From Galbula dea (Eukaryota > Chordata > Aves > Piciformes > Galbulidae): 64,000 nucleotides of DNA. How positions within the stretch are numbered: the first letter of the stretch is position 1; each line of letters starts with the position of its first letter. The notes below the pieces were generated by a model. It was not told the origin of the DNA. It was given only the letters and a program-made list of their open reading frames with translations, and ran no database searches. The stretch lies in NCBI GenBank assembly GCA_013399015.1, contig VWZX01001940.1:226965-290964 (forward strand), read 5' to 3'. Below, piece after piece: positions 9,718 to 23,748 of this stretch. The position numbers and the translations under genes were made by a program.

Positions 9718-12700
9718 CAATAACTGTTTTTTCTCTCTAGTATACTCTCAGTTACGTGATTTAACTCCTCTAGAAGATAATTAAAATGTTTTAAGGAAAC
9801 CTTTGGTGAGTTATGTGTCCTATGTTTAGTATTCAGCTTGGTACAGTTTTGTTGGGGTCAGCTGCTTTTTGGAGTGATGCTGGCTCCCAGCACAAGTGGT
9901 TTGGATGCATAACAGTCTATATAATCTTTGCTGTATTGCTAAACTAGAAAGCTCTTAAAACTGGTACTGATTTCCTTGAGATTATTCTATGGTGGCTTTC
10001 TTTGGAAAAGTTTGACCTGATTTACTAAGCAACTGTGGAACTTTAAATTCTAAAGAAATTTGTTGCTGCTGGATCACTCTGAAATCCACAACCAAGCAGT
10101 GTTCTAGAAATGTCAAGTGGTATTTTATTTTCATATGGAAATGCTGAGACTAATTAACAGTACTTAAACCACTTAATATAAATGTCTGTTGTGGTTAAAG
10201 AAAACTAATGTAATTTGTCAACCATCTTTATAACTGTGTCCTCAGAACTGTTGACCCAGCAATGACCTTCAGGAAAGGATTTCAAGTGCTAATTCCAGTA
10301 AATGGGGAAAAAAAAAATAAAAAGCATTTGTCTCTTGAATGTTCTATAACAATGTAAAGAACCGTTACAATTTATTTGTGGCTTAAGTACACACTGTGCT
10401 TTCCTATATGACAAGTATAGAAAAAACACAGATAATTGAAGCTGCATAGGCCTGCTCTGTTTAAAGTAAATAAAGAGTATAACATCACATTATTTTACAG
10501 AAATTTTAGCATTTTTTTGAATGAATTGATTTGATGTCTTTAGGATGAAATCTCAAATGTGTAAGGAGAAATATTTCTTCATGGAACATTCCCATAGAGA
10601 ACCACTATTATTCTTCTTAACAAAATCACTATGCTGTTGCCTTTCGCTTGTGCAATGTCATAGGCAGCATGTTTTAGACTGTCATTACAATTATATTACT
10701 TAAGATGTCAAATGAAGACCCTCACGTCCAACTGTGTATTTATGCTTACTCACAAAAAACAAAAAAAAGGACGTTACAGGTATTTATTTTCAGAATTAAA
10801 TGTTGTTTTGAACTTAAGTAATATTCTTTAAGTCTTAAAACATTAACATTTGAAGTGTTTATTATAGACTACAAATTAAAATATACTCCTTGGGAATAAA
10901 GAAACGATGACTTTTTTTGTTCTTTCTTAATATGAAGTCTTCATTTCTATTACATACAATGTGATATTTTACAAGACAAACATAGGTCAGGTGTAATTTT
11001 CCTCCACCTCTGTTATTAAAATGAACAGCTAAATACCTACATAATGTTTTTTCTGAATTTAGATTAAATCTGTGACTTTTTCATTGCATAGTTTTAACAC
11101 TTATTTCTTTCTTTACTCTATAGAATTTGGAGATTCTTGGTGTCCCAAGCTACTTCCAGCTCATCCTAGTCACACGTCTATTACTTTGAGCATAGATTAA
11201 GGTCCAGTTTACACTTAAATCGAAATCTCTGCTCACTCATGCTATGTGAATATGGAATTATTTTCAAGCATATATTTATGAGGTTCGTCTCAGTAGCACA
11301 ACGAAGAACCCCAGAGGTTTTGCACCCAAAGTTCTAAAAAACTAAGGAAAGATCAACTATCCTGTGCCAATCCAGATCTCACCAGGAATCCCATCCTATC
11401 TTTTTTAGGAAACTCTGTTTCTTTATGTGGTGTGAACAAATTAGAAATCATATGTTAATGTGAATGCACAAGCCAAGGGCAAAAAGTGTGAAGGACTATG
11501 GCCCGCTTTCTCATTAAGGAGATGACACATGACATAGTTATTTTCTTGGACTTAGAGTTTTATTCAGTGTTACTTTCTTTGTTATTCATTGCTCAACTTA
11601 CCATCCAATGATATGCCATTTATATGCAGGAGATACCTACAAATATGATTTTTGGGGTCTCCATAGGAAACTTAATGAGTTCCCTTGCACATACAAAAGT
11701 GAGACTGCAGGGTTGAAAGTAAGAAAACAAAAGTTTAAAGGACAATGAAATATTTAACTGTCAAACAAAATGTAAAAGCATGGAGTTTGTAGGCATTGCA
11801 GTTTTTTGAGTGCACAATTATAGGACTGTTGAATTATTACAAGATAGCTCTGGATGACTGATTTAAAACCTCTCTTGAGACTGAAGTAAAAGTGAACATG
11901 ATATATAGTTGTTTGGGCTTATGAGAGGAAGGTGATTTGGAATATGGTACTGTTTGTAAAATTGCCAGCCAGGTCTTAACTATATGACACTTTGATATTT
12001 GAATTATAAATCTATCACTTAAATCTTTCCAGAAGATGGCTTGTTGCTTAAGCAAATTCTGACTTAATTGAGCAATTCAAGATGAAGTTCTATGGCTTAC
12101 AAAGGAGAGCAGACTGGATTGTCATAATGTGTCAAAGATCATTTACCTTTCCCAAATTTGAAATTTGTATCTTTATCTGATATTTAAGGCTACTTGGAAT
12201 GCTATTCAGCTTAAGAAAAATAACCATTCTGTAGAGTAAACTACTTTCTTAAGTGCAAATTAAACAATTTTGTATGACTTTTCAAATCCATTTTTCCTCA
12301 GACTCCTTTGAATATTTTTGTGTCTCATGGAACTTCAAACCGGGGCAGTGATCCAGACCTAGTGATGTGGCATCATTTCACCAAGAATTCTTGTGATTTC
12401 AGTTTAATAATATGACTTATTTAGAGTCAAATATTTTATTTTTTTGAACAACTAATTCTCATATTCTCTATAACCCTTTCATAAGGATGTCACCTTCTTA
12501 AAGATTTGGTTAATTATGAGTAACTCATAGTATCCTTTAAGGGAATCATTATTTCCTCAGTTAATGAAGTTAAATTAGAACTTTGAACTCATGCTAATTA
12601 ATATAGCAAAGACAATGTATCATGACCTGGATTTGGTTCAAGTCTGGGGGTTTTGTAAGTCATGTGTTGTAAGAACTGGGTTACTGTAGAGGACATACTT

Positions 12701-14850
12701 GGACAAAGCACACTGTGCAATATACGTGGCCAGTGTCTTCAAGACCTTTCCTTAAAAGTTGCAAATTTGGTCAAAGTGACTCAAACAAAAAAGTACTAGA
12801 GAATACTTTACTACAACAAGAAAATCTTTCTAGTATTTTTTATATATTTCTATAGAGTATCTTGGTATTTATATGTATATAATTATAACATATATATACA
12901 TACATTAAATTTTCATTTTGATTAATTTTATGAAGCAAGACTTCAAGAAAGCAATCTGTTAAGGATCTGCCGATAGGTAACTCTGCTGCTGTCTGTTAAA
13001 CAGCTAATAGACAGCTCTGTCACATCATCTTCTGTGTGCACACGTTTTTCATGTGCTTGGGAAGTGTATACACTTGACTTCTGTTGACTGAGAACCTTGA
13101 TCCAAGCTTTTTTAAAAACCACTCAGTTTTCCCAGGTGATTTCAAGGCTACAGCTCCCTGTCTTGTAATATACTTTGCATTTATTTTGTTTAACAGACAT
13201 GATATCTGGCCATTTTACTAGGTCTTAGATTCTTCGCAAACTAGAACATCTTAAGCTATTGGATTCTTCTTGAGGAAATGAGATATCAGTTCTAAGAATA
13301 ATTGAAGTACTTGCAGCTCAGTACCATGTTCTCAGTAACAATCAACAGAAATTGTCTAGGACAGATCTTAACAGAACAAATTCAGTGGTTTTTTGCTGGT
13401 TCTAACAATTTCTGGTTCAGGCTTTTGGACTGGCTTTAGTATTAGCTTGGTTGGTCAGTTTTGGTGGGTTTTTTTAGTGTGGGGAGGGGGATATACAGTA
13501 TTTAATATTAGGATTTAACATTTAATATTATTAATTCAATAGCAAATTAAACTACAAATGTCTGCTTATGAAAGCAAGCACTCTCAGGACAAATACTGTT
13601 TTTATTAATGCACATTCATATATCTCTTTCTTGTGTGAGGTTTTTGTTATGCCTTAAGGCTAGTAGAAAAGATAAAAATGTTCACCATGGCTGTTTCATC
13701 TATGATGAAACACAGAAGCAAAAGCTAAGTAGTGATGAATTAATTTGACACTTTCTGTGTCTCTATGCAGTACTCTTAGTACAGATCTAACCTTTTGCCA
13801 TGGTGATACCTTGGATAAAGATACTTTTTACAAAGCTTAAAACTTAACTGCATGATTCTTGAGAAATATTATAATGTTGTAGTTAGTGAAAACACTTTAC
13901 AAATGTCTATTTTAATAGTTTAAACTGGAAGAATTGCTACTTTTCCAACCAGGAAGTACAAAAGAATTATTAAAGAATGGCTAAAAAAAAGACTAGAATA
14001 CTTCAATTCTGCCTTTTCTACCCTTCCCCTTCCTTCACAATGTAAAAATTGTATTCAGCATTGATATTCTTCTTTCAAGAGATGCTTGAAAATACAGTGT
14101 TCTTGATAGCACTTGTCCTAATTTGGTGTTTGATTAAGAGCCAACTATCTATTCTTTATCTGCTCTCCTTTACAATACTTCTGGTGCTCAGGGCTCAGGT
14201 TGTTCAAGTTCTTCATGTTTTAGAAATATAATAAAAAAGTACAATGAAGCTTTAAAAACCAAACCAAACCAACACTTGACTTTAAAGAAACCACACTGAA
14301 ATAAAAAGAAGTGGGAATTTCTGCAAACAGCAGAATTTCAAACTAAATGAAGATGATTTAATTTCTGTATGACATGATCCTGTGCTATTTATGTGGGCTG
14401 AACCAGAGGACTAGTAAAGGTAGCATGTAAAATGAAAGTGTGTAGAAATTTTTCCTGGAGGTGATTCTGTGGCAGACAAGCTGGATACGATGTAGTCTGC
14501 TAGACTGGCAAGTAGTTTGATGGAGGCAGGGAAAAGTATATCTGAGAAACGTTTTGAAGAGTTGAAGGAATTCATAGATGACTTCAGGTAAGAGACAAAG
14601 GACTTCAGGGATCAAGGTGGGACTCGTTTCTTGGAACAGGCTGGTTACAATGGGTCACTGTGTGATGAACTAGGATTGCCCTGTGGGATCCATTTGGGTC
14701 ACTAGCACTGCAGGGGGTTCTCCTGTCTTACTGACACATATCGATCTCTTCTTTCAGCATGCTAAGAGAAAAATCTAGCTCTCACAGAGAGAAAAATTTT
14801 TCACATACTTAAACTGAAAGATACAGCAACAGAAGGATAGGGAATTAAAT
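9718..14850. other. AT-rich noncoding stretch
   Basis: Contains no recognised gene or interspersed repeat. Low-complexity spots include an A-run near 10307-10322 and a TA-rich tract near 12838-12905. The part at about 14380-14760 is more balanced in composition than its surroundings, but I recognise nothing in it. Confidence 0.5.
12838..12905. repeat. TA-rich low-complexity tract
   Basis: Interrupted TATATA/TATGTATA runs form an AT-rich tract. No regular period is maintained. Confidence 0.6.
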
Positions 14851-15225
14851 TGAGAGAGCCAGCAAGGCTTCACCAAGCACAAATCTTGCCTGACAGCCCA
14901 GTGGCCTTCTGTGATGGAGTGCTTACATCTGTGGAGAAAGGAAGATCTTCGAATGTTGTCTATCTGGACTTCTGTAAAGCCCTTGACATGGTGCCCCAAA
15001 ACAACATTCTTTCTAAATTGGAGACATATGGATTTGATGGATGGACTGTTTGGTAGATGAGGAATTGATGGGATGGTCTTATCCAGAGGGTAGTCATCAA
15101 AGGCTCAATGTCCAGACAGGAATCAGTGTATTGGAACCAGTACTGTTTGATATATTCATCAAGGATATTGACAGTGGGATTGAGTGAAGTCACAGTAAGT
15201 TTACAAACACTTTCCTGCTGAGCAA
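14851..15225 (+). mobile_element. CR1 LINE, reverse transcriptase fragment
   Basis: The frame at 14850-15056 reads CR1 ORF2 text, with CLTAQ-like start, then VVYLDFCKALDMVPQN and KLETYGFDGWTVW before a stop. After the stop the nucleotide similarity continues through the VLGPVLF block (GGAACCAGTACTGTTTGATA) to the position of the FADD motif (about 15195-15210), which is destroyed. Neither the 5' nor the 3' end of the element is present. This is an old copy. Confidence 0.88.
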
Positions 15226-18200
15226 GTTAGTAGAGATGCACGTATTTCTTTTAAAGTGGCCTCCTCCTGAAATGAAGTGAGAGTGAAGGAGAACTCCAGA
15301 AGCTATTTCCTCATACTGGTCAAACAGAAGTACACAGAGTCGTAATGTCCTGTTTCTTGTTAGAGATGAGGATTATCAGTATGACGCAGAGCAAGTCTTA
15401 AGGGTTTTGATTATCACTATCGAGTCCAGTGAACAAGAATGTTCAGCTGTGCTCATCTTAATTACCTCCCAATGTCTGCACTGGATGTAATTCAGAGGAC
15501 TTTATTTTAGGTTAAATAGCTAAATACTTGTGATCATTTAGACATGTTTCTGGAGCATATCTATCACTTTGGTTGCATCTGGAAGGAATCTAGTTTGTTT
15601 ATCCTAAAACTGAAAGCCAAACCCAGTAAGTAGGAATGATGAGAAAACTTGCTTAAAACCCACATTTCTGATCTGAATTCAGAAAACTTGTATAGATACA
15701 CTTTGACTATGAGGATGAAACTTATCTTGCAGGGTTTTTTTCAAAACAGTGCTGTTTGCCTTTCTAAGCATCCCATGGATTAGTCTGTGAGATGATATTA
15801 AAAGTTAACACATTATGAAACATCACAGGAATTATATGGTATTTCATCATTCAGCTTCATCTGGACAATTTTATGAAGCCTGAGTTTATCACTGAAAACT
15901 GAGAGCCATACACACAGCTTGTAATCTTTACAATGTCATGACATTCTCCTTCCTTTCTCATGTTATATTCAGCTTATGTTCTGTGATCAGTCTGATTTCC
16001 TTGATTACAAGATTATGTCATCTGTTCAAAGAGATGAATCTTTACAGCTATAAAACGTCTATAATAGAAGTAGAAATTCCTGACATATTTCAGTTTAATA
16101 GAAGACATTAAACTTTCTTTGCTTGTTAACATGGAAGTCCATCTTAGACTAGGAATGTAATTTTATCTGCATGAGATTTTTCTTGTATTCACTGTATTTG
16201 GTTATGAATTGGTGTACATTTTTCCTTTTCTCCTCCTAAAAGTTCTTGTTAAACTAAGGATTTATTTTTTTTAGTAATTCCTTAAGACTAATTAATTAAA
16301 AACACAGAAACTGAGAAGACAGCTATGCTTCACTCCACACAGTAAAATCTCACTCTTTTTACCCCTTATCTTCCTGTATTTTAAACAAGTTCTTGTATTC
16401 TGTAAGTCTTATTTAGTAGTTGCTTTAATACAAAAAAAAGTAAACATAATATTTTTGCACTGCATCTAGCTGTCTGAAGCCCATGACTTCACTCATTCAT
16501 GACAATAAATACAACTAAGTAACATTGAATGCTGATCCTGAATAGAAGACACTGTTTAATAAGGATCAAAACTTTACAACATGTCTCAATATATGGGAGT
16601 ATTTTCTTGATAATGCCACCATATAAATGCTTCAGTGTTCTTACCTTACAGTTCTGTATAGGAAGTTTTTACCTTGCTTCTCTTGTCCCATGGGTACCTT
16701 TTTCTTATTTCAATTGCATCTGAATGGAGGGATTTACATATTGTTAATTTGTTCCTTGACATTTTTTCTTTTAAGCTTCTTGATTCTCCCTGAACAGTAC
16801 TTCTCAAAGTAAAGAATGGCAAGAGTACAAGTTGGCAGAGGTTTGGGAATCTCCTTCCAAAAATTGGAGACTTTGCAGTAGGAGAACATAATCGAATATC
16901 ACCCTCAGGGCACAATGTTCAAAACTTCATTAACTAGCACTATAAATGAATTCACTCTTTAATTAGCAACTAGGAGTGTGAGAAGGAAATTACATGATTG
17001 GTAACATATGATGGAAATGAAGTATGATTTTTTTTTTCTGGACCAATACTGCTGATATATGAAAATCTGGGACTGTAAACAGTTACTTACCCTGGATTCT
17101 GCAGCTGCAGGCTGATTAAAACTCAGCAGGAAGAACTATAATAAACAAATACCACCTGCTGCAAGAACAGGTGTTTCTGTCTTCATTTAGAAACCGAAGT
17201 AAAACAGAAGATGCCAAGGGGCTGAAGTAGATCAGTATTTGGATTGACATAATATGTAACTACTTGTCCTTGAACTTAAAAGCATATTATTCTGCTTTAA
17301 AGACTCTTTGATATGGATTCAACAATCTTTTCTAGTAGTAATCTCTCTTCTCTGCACAGCCGTCCATTCTCACACTATAATATTCACTGAAAGTATTTGT
17401 TTATTCACTGGTGTATAGCAGAATGTCTTTGGCTAACATTGTATGCACAAAAATAAGTGAAATCAGCATCTGATTTTTTTTCATTAACTAATCTCATCAG
17501 TGATTTGACATTCATAGTCTAAATTCAATAGTCATGGGAATGTATCATGCCTTATCTGTTCTTTGATGGATTGTATACATGTTTACAAAAGAAGATATAT
17601 ATTTTTAAAAATGAAAGTACAACTCATTCTGCTTCTGATAATTATCCCACTGGCATTCTCTTGCAGATGAAGCAAATGACTATCTCTCCCAGTGAAATTA
17701 AAGAGCTCTATTTTTACTCTCTTTTGCAAGAGATGCCACACATAAATAAGTGCTGAAATCCTGTAATACTTAAAGCTCCTGTGAAGAGTTATTACTAGGA
17801 ATACAAGCGCTATCACAAAGTCATTTAAAATCTACACTCTGCCAGAAGTGTGGATTATAAAAAAGAGAAGCTGAGAACTGGAAAGCTTTTGGGAAGATTT
17901 AGCATATTTAAGATGTAAAAATTACTTTCTTGTCTTATTTAGGGAGACTATATGGGTTGAACAGGAGCTGGAGCAGCTGCCAAAGGTAGGATTAACTGGG
18001 GGATTCTGTTTGTTTTTGAATTTCTAATAGGATAGATGTTTAATAATCTTGGAGGTAAGTGACTTTTAAATCATTTTTAGATCAATATCCCAAGAGAGAC
18101 AGTAGAAAGCTTAAGTTATTTGCTACAATGGCCATAAAGCATTTTGACAACAAGCTGACTGGATCTCTTTTATGTTACTCAGTATTGGAGCAAAAACTTC

Positions 18201-18918
18201 CTTCTCTGAAAAAAAAAGAAAAGATGAAACAGGAAAATCTCATTACATGGGGAAAATCCACTTGCACTAATATTAAAGATGCCTGGAACTAATTTTAAAT
18301 TATATTTTCTATATTAAATATAAGGAAGTATTTAAATGCAATTTAATATAGGTGAAGATGCATTATACAGTAGAACAAAATATCTCTTCTAATTCTGCTC
18401 AAAAAACATACACATTGTTGGTTTAGATTCTTTAGAATTTAACAACTGGGATTGTTAAATCTGTGATGTAAACAGATTTTTTGAAGAGGCTTTTGAGTTT
18501 GTTTTCTGTGTTGTTTTTGTTTTTAATAGAACTAGACATAAGTATGAGCCAAAAAACCTAGGAGGAACTTAAATACATTTTGAAAACTAAGGCTGAAAAA
18601 ACATATCCACTGCTGAAAGAGTTAAATAGACTATGCCAACCTCCCCCTTATCCTAGGTGTGGTCCCTCCCAGTTTCTTTTGTAAAATTAACCCTACCCTA
18701 GCTGAACCTAGGACATTAGCTTACAGTGTAAAATAGTTTATTGGGATGGGAATCTGACACAGAATTTGTCTTCTAGAAAGACTCAAGTTTCCTTATTTTT
18801 ACTACAGAGTTTAACTCATCAGTTCACATCTAAAACAAAATCCTACAAAGTCTGGTCAATTCTTACTTTTACAAAACTGTGAAAAAAAGATGTGAGTGAG
18901 CGCCAGGATGTTATGAGT
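15226..18918. other. AT-rich noncoding stretch
   Basis: No gene or recognisable transposon. Short open frames on both strands at about 16530-16915 and 17547-17816 overlap each other and lack any domain. Confidence 0.55.
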
Positions 18919-19052
18919 CCAGGAGATATTCAAAACCCATCTGGATGCGCTTCTGTGTGACCTGGTCTAGGGAATCGTGCTGTGGCAGAGGGGTTGGACT
19001 AGATGATCTTTCAAGGTCCCTTCCAACTCCTGATATTCTGTGATGCTGTGAT
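18919..19052 (+). mobile_element. CR1 LINE, short young 3' end
   Basis: Reads GAGATATTCAAAACCCATC, then GGTCTAGGGAATC, GGTTGGACTAGATGATC and GGTCCCTTCCAACTCCTG, ending in ATTCTGTGATGCTGTGAT. It is the same subfamily as the inverted copy at 52446-52614. I count about 8 differences over 130 aligned bases, so both are among the least decayed CR1s here. Confidence 0.95.
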
Positions 19053-22000
19053 TATATTTATTTTTTTTTCCCTATTATTAAATCATGAAAATGGTGGAGA
19101 GTGGTACAGGGAACAGTTTACTCTTTCTTAACCTTGTTTTTTTTCATATTTTGTGGGTCGAGAAGCTTTCGTGCACTGTATTCACTTAAAAGACAAAGCA
19201 ATGAACCTATTTCAGTCCTCTTGAAAGCATACAATGATATCCAAGTATTAGGTAAAAGTTTTCTTATAAAGTTGTTTAGGTTCTTCAAATGCTCTTACAA
19301 ATATTCCTTCCAATCTTCTTTATCTGAGTTTATTAAATTGCTTTTAGCCACAAATTGTCCCCTATGAGTAAGATGTCAGATGCATTGTGTGTTCTGGCAG
19401 TGACTGAAGTGCTGCTGGTGTCTCAGTGCCAGTATATGGCATACATCCACTTGCATGGATATAAAGGTTAATCATGGTATAGTAGCTGCTTTCAACCCAA
19501 CAAGGTCTGAGAGTTATTTGAGACAGAGTCAAAAATAGACTATTATTGAAGTTCATGTTATTAGAAATAAACATTCAAGACTGTGAGAGAGTATCACTGA
19601 ATCCTGTTTTCCTATCTTTCTCCGGCAAATGCTGTTGTTGTCTGCTGTTGTTTTATTGGACTTGAAAAAAACAAAATCAGCAAAGCTGCTAAATGTCTGC
19701 AATAATCATGTAGTGAGTACATAGTTCAAACATTTGTCTCTGAGACTAAGACGTGTTTAAAAGAAAAATATAAGGATCCAAAATACAGCATGACTGACTA
19801 GGTCAGACCATTTACCTGGATGTCTGTTTTTTATTACATTTTATAGATGTCAGTCATAGTGCCATATGAATTGTAATATCTTTAAAAGGCCTTATAAAAA
19901 GCTGTGGACCATGATTTTTGAAAAATGAATATTTATATATTTTTATATAAATATTGGGTTTCTGAAGAAAAAATGTCTTATCAGCCATCCAGAAATATTG
20001 TACATTACTTGTCATATTTAGAGCTGTGCAAACTTTCTCTCGGGGAAAACATAAATCTTGAATATTACTGCAGTTAATATTCAAAGTAATTAAGCTTTAT
20101 TGTATTCCCCACTTATAAACACACTGCTTTTGAAAGAAATGAGTGAATGTTTTTCAAGGAACAATTTTAGGATCAGAAAAACATAATTGCAAAATTTATA
20201 AATAAGTATTTGCAACAAAATGGAAAACTGTAAGTAACGCATTAAATCAGTCAAAACTGTAAACATACTGTTTTCTACTGTATCCTCTCAGAAATCAATC
20301 AAGTTGGTTAAATCTTTGGTACCAAATTTATTTTGACTTACATACAGCCTGAGAACTGAGTAAGTGCAGGACATCCTCTATAAGAAAAGGAATGATTTAA
20401 CTCAAGCATAACATTAGAGAAGAGAGGAAGTTGATTGATTAAGCTTCCTTGTAGAACAAACCTAAAACCCAAAGTCTTCAGGGAAAACAGTAGACTAGAC
20501 AGATCTAACATATACATAGACTGTTGAAAAATGACTTGAAGCTGCTGCTGCTAAAAATGTCTTTGGAAATACTGTATCTCAAAAGACTTTGGCCTAAATA
20601 CTCCTATAAAGCAGACTGGAAACTCCTGGAGTTTTCTATAAACCTGACTGTCTGCATACATGTGTGCCACTTCATTCAACTGGCAGGTGGTTTGATGAAT
20701 ACCTGAGTCACAGAGATTCAGAGATCAGAGTCTTTTCATTGTTCCCCTTCTGTGGCAGTGATGAACCTAGTATAAATGAACAAAAAGATAGATGCAGAGA
20801 AGTGTGACTTAGGTAGAGTTATTACTCCCCATTAACCTATTCCAACAGAATTTCATATTACAGCAGAAGAACAGACTCCAGTTTAATGTTAACCTAGAAT
20901 CCCTGTGGTAATAACACTGAGATGAAGAGTGGATTGAAAAATAAGTCCCAAAACTAGTGGTCTTATTTCTAACTGTTAAATATTTATCAATATGCATGTT
21001 GTTACACCAGATACAAAGGGATGGATCAAATTCCTATTAAAGTCAGTGGAAAGTCTCCTAAATATTCCACCAAAAGTAGTTTTCAACATAGTCATGGAGT
21101 ACCAACGCTTCAACAAATGGAGAATATTAGCACATAAAATAAATAGATTCTCATTAGCAGGGTTCATTCATTAAAAGCAGTAATGTACTCTCTTCAGCTT
21201 AATTACTTCTGCTATATTAAAATGTAAATCTTCTGTATAGCATAAAACTTAATACAGCTCCAGATACAGGAAAGTGGAAAAAACAGTGTACTGTCCTTGT
21301 CCTGTAAATTGTTTCTTGCCCCTTCATAAAAATGCTAGCATGCTATGGTTTTCTCTTTCTGTCCATCCTGAATGGTATTTATCACTTGCAAATCACAAAA
21401 ATATGGAAGCTTATGAAGAACTCTGATATAAATATCTCAAATAATTTCAGATAAGTAGAGAACAAGTAGCTGAAGTAGAATCAGAAATTCTTATCTAATA
21501 AATTATAACTTACCTGGAGAAGATTCATATCAATTTACTTGTTTCAAACTAGGCATCTAATTTAAATTAACCCTAATTTCGGCTTTGTCAGAAATTAAAT
21601 TTCAGACAAACACTTCCAGTTCATCCCACTTTCCACAGAAACATAAAAAAAAATAAATCTCTCTAGAGTTGAGTTATTGACCTCTCTTTCTACTCATCTT
21701 ACATTAACTCTTGAGGGAGAAAACAACTGTGTTACAACGTGTCCAGTTTTAGAGACTGAAAAGAAATTCCCTGTATTCTGAAATACTTTAAAATTAAAAA
21801 TTACTCAGCCTTATAATTTTCAATGTTGAACAGTCAGTTGACATCAAAATCTTATCCCATCAATATGTATTATTTTATTTCATTAATAAATTTTAAGATC
21901 CAATTGGGCTACTGTGAGTACAGTCAAATACAGTCAAATATTACCACATACTAATAACTCAAAGTAACTTTAAGGCTTTAAGGTGTAGATAGTACAAGAT

Positions 22001-22084
22001 AAAGCTTTCACCATCTAACATGTTCAGAAAATAGTTTCCTTGGTTTGTTGGTTTGTTTTTTTTCCCACAAAGATAATATTTCTT

Positions 22085-22125
22085 TAAAAAAAAGAACTAA
22101 AAAAAAAGAAGAGGGAGAAGAAATC
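22085..22125 (+). repeat. Purine-rich low-complexity tract
   Basis: A-runs with interspersed G form an almost uninterrupted purine stretch. Confidence 0.6.
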
Positions 22126-23698
22126 TGTTTCAGGAAGGAGAGTTAGCAGACAAATATATTGTGACAAATTACCACCTATCTGCAAATCTTTATTTTGGAG
22201 AGAATGTGAAATCTGTGACACAGTATCAACTTAGCCAAATGAGTGGTTTCTGAATACTATTCATTCCACAGTAGATTTACATTAAATGCTACACCTCTGC
22301 ATTGTACATCAAAGTCTTGGCTTTGTTCAGATTTTTAGATATTTTGAAAAGTTTAGAGTCTTTGTCTAAGCTTTGCCATAACTGACAACTGAGATGAAAT
22401 AGAATAGATGAACAGTGTTCATATGCAACTGACAAAACTGCTAAATACTGTTTTCTTTCTCAGCAGAATGAGTTGGCAGAAGAATGAGAAAGGAACTAAA
22501 GGGAAAGAAAGTACTTAGAGCTAAAGAATGTAATGAAAAGAGAAAACATCTTTGTTAGGCCTTAAAAGCCATTGCACTTGTTAAACACTTTGTAAGTCAC
22601 AATGTCTGTTTTCTAATCTTTATTAGAATAAATTCAGAAAAATTCAGAAGCAATATTAATGAATTGTAAGATTCAAACCAATTTCTGGGAGACACAGTGA
22701 ATTAATCCAATGAAATGCCTACTTTCTGACTGTGCTGTTACTGTATAAGCTGTTTTCTCAGAATGGTGCTCCATTGCACAGATGCAGTAGCTAAGAAATG
22801 TTTGGAAGCACCAACACTTGTTTCTGAACAAGTAATGAAGTCAGGCTTTTGTGTTTCATTTGAATTCTGCATAGTAACTCACCAGTGTTCAGCAACTCCA
22901 AATACTGAACATGACATAAATATTTGACTTACTCTTTTATTAGTAGAACAAGGGGTTGGGGACGAGGAGAAGGAATTTGGTATTGTCCCACTGAAATATA
23001 TGTTTCTGGACAGCTTTTTCCTGTCACTTCTGTAAATTATGTTTCTTTAACATTGCAACTTCACAGTTTTGATTTTTGAAATACACTTGCTCTAAGTATA
23101 ACCTTAAAGCATTGGATTGTATCCTCTCTCCAAGATCAGACTTTGTCAGATATATGTGATATATAACCAGTTGATCTAACAGTCAGACATTGCTGAGAAA
23201 GGTGGTCTAGCTCCATTGTCTTCCATTTCACTGGGTTCAGTGACTATGTCATGTGATAAATCACTTTAAATCGGAAAGGAAACTAGCCCAGGTGGAAGGG
23301 AAACTTTAGTAATCCAGCCTTTTAGATAATAGCACGGATTGAATACCTACTTTACTAAAGTATATTGTACTTATAAATACTAATTTATAGACCTGTGAAA
23401 GATTTAATTCTTTATCAGTTCTTTCTTTCAGACAAAGTTTAAGACTTTAGTGGTCATATGAATTTTGGTAATTTTTATTTGTGCAAAGAAAAGATGCATA
23501 ACAGCAGTGCTCATAAAACAGAAATTTACAGAATGTGTTGCAATGCAGTCTCTCACCTGAATGGTTAATAAGAACATCCTAAAAATGTCAAAATCTTACA
23601 CTGAAGATTAGAATAGCTTCAGGCAACGTGCAGTATTTTGGGAAAAGCCATAGAGATAGATGGAAAGAGTTGCATATAATTACAAGTAAAAAATAAAT

Positions 23699-23748
23699 AG
23701 TTAAATAATAAGCTTAGTTAAATAATAAACTTAGTTAAATAATAAATG
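23699..23748. repeat. 17-bp tandem repeat, about 3 copies
   Basis: The unit AGTTAAATAATAAGCTT is followed by a copy with one change and a partial third copy. It starts at 23699, 23716 and 23733. Confidence 0.85.
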
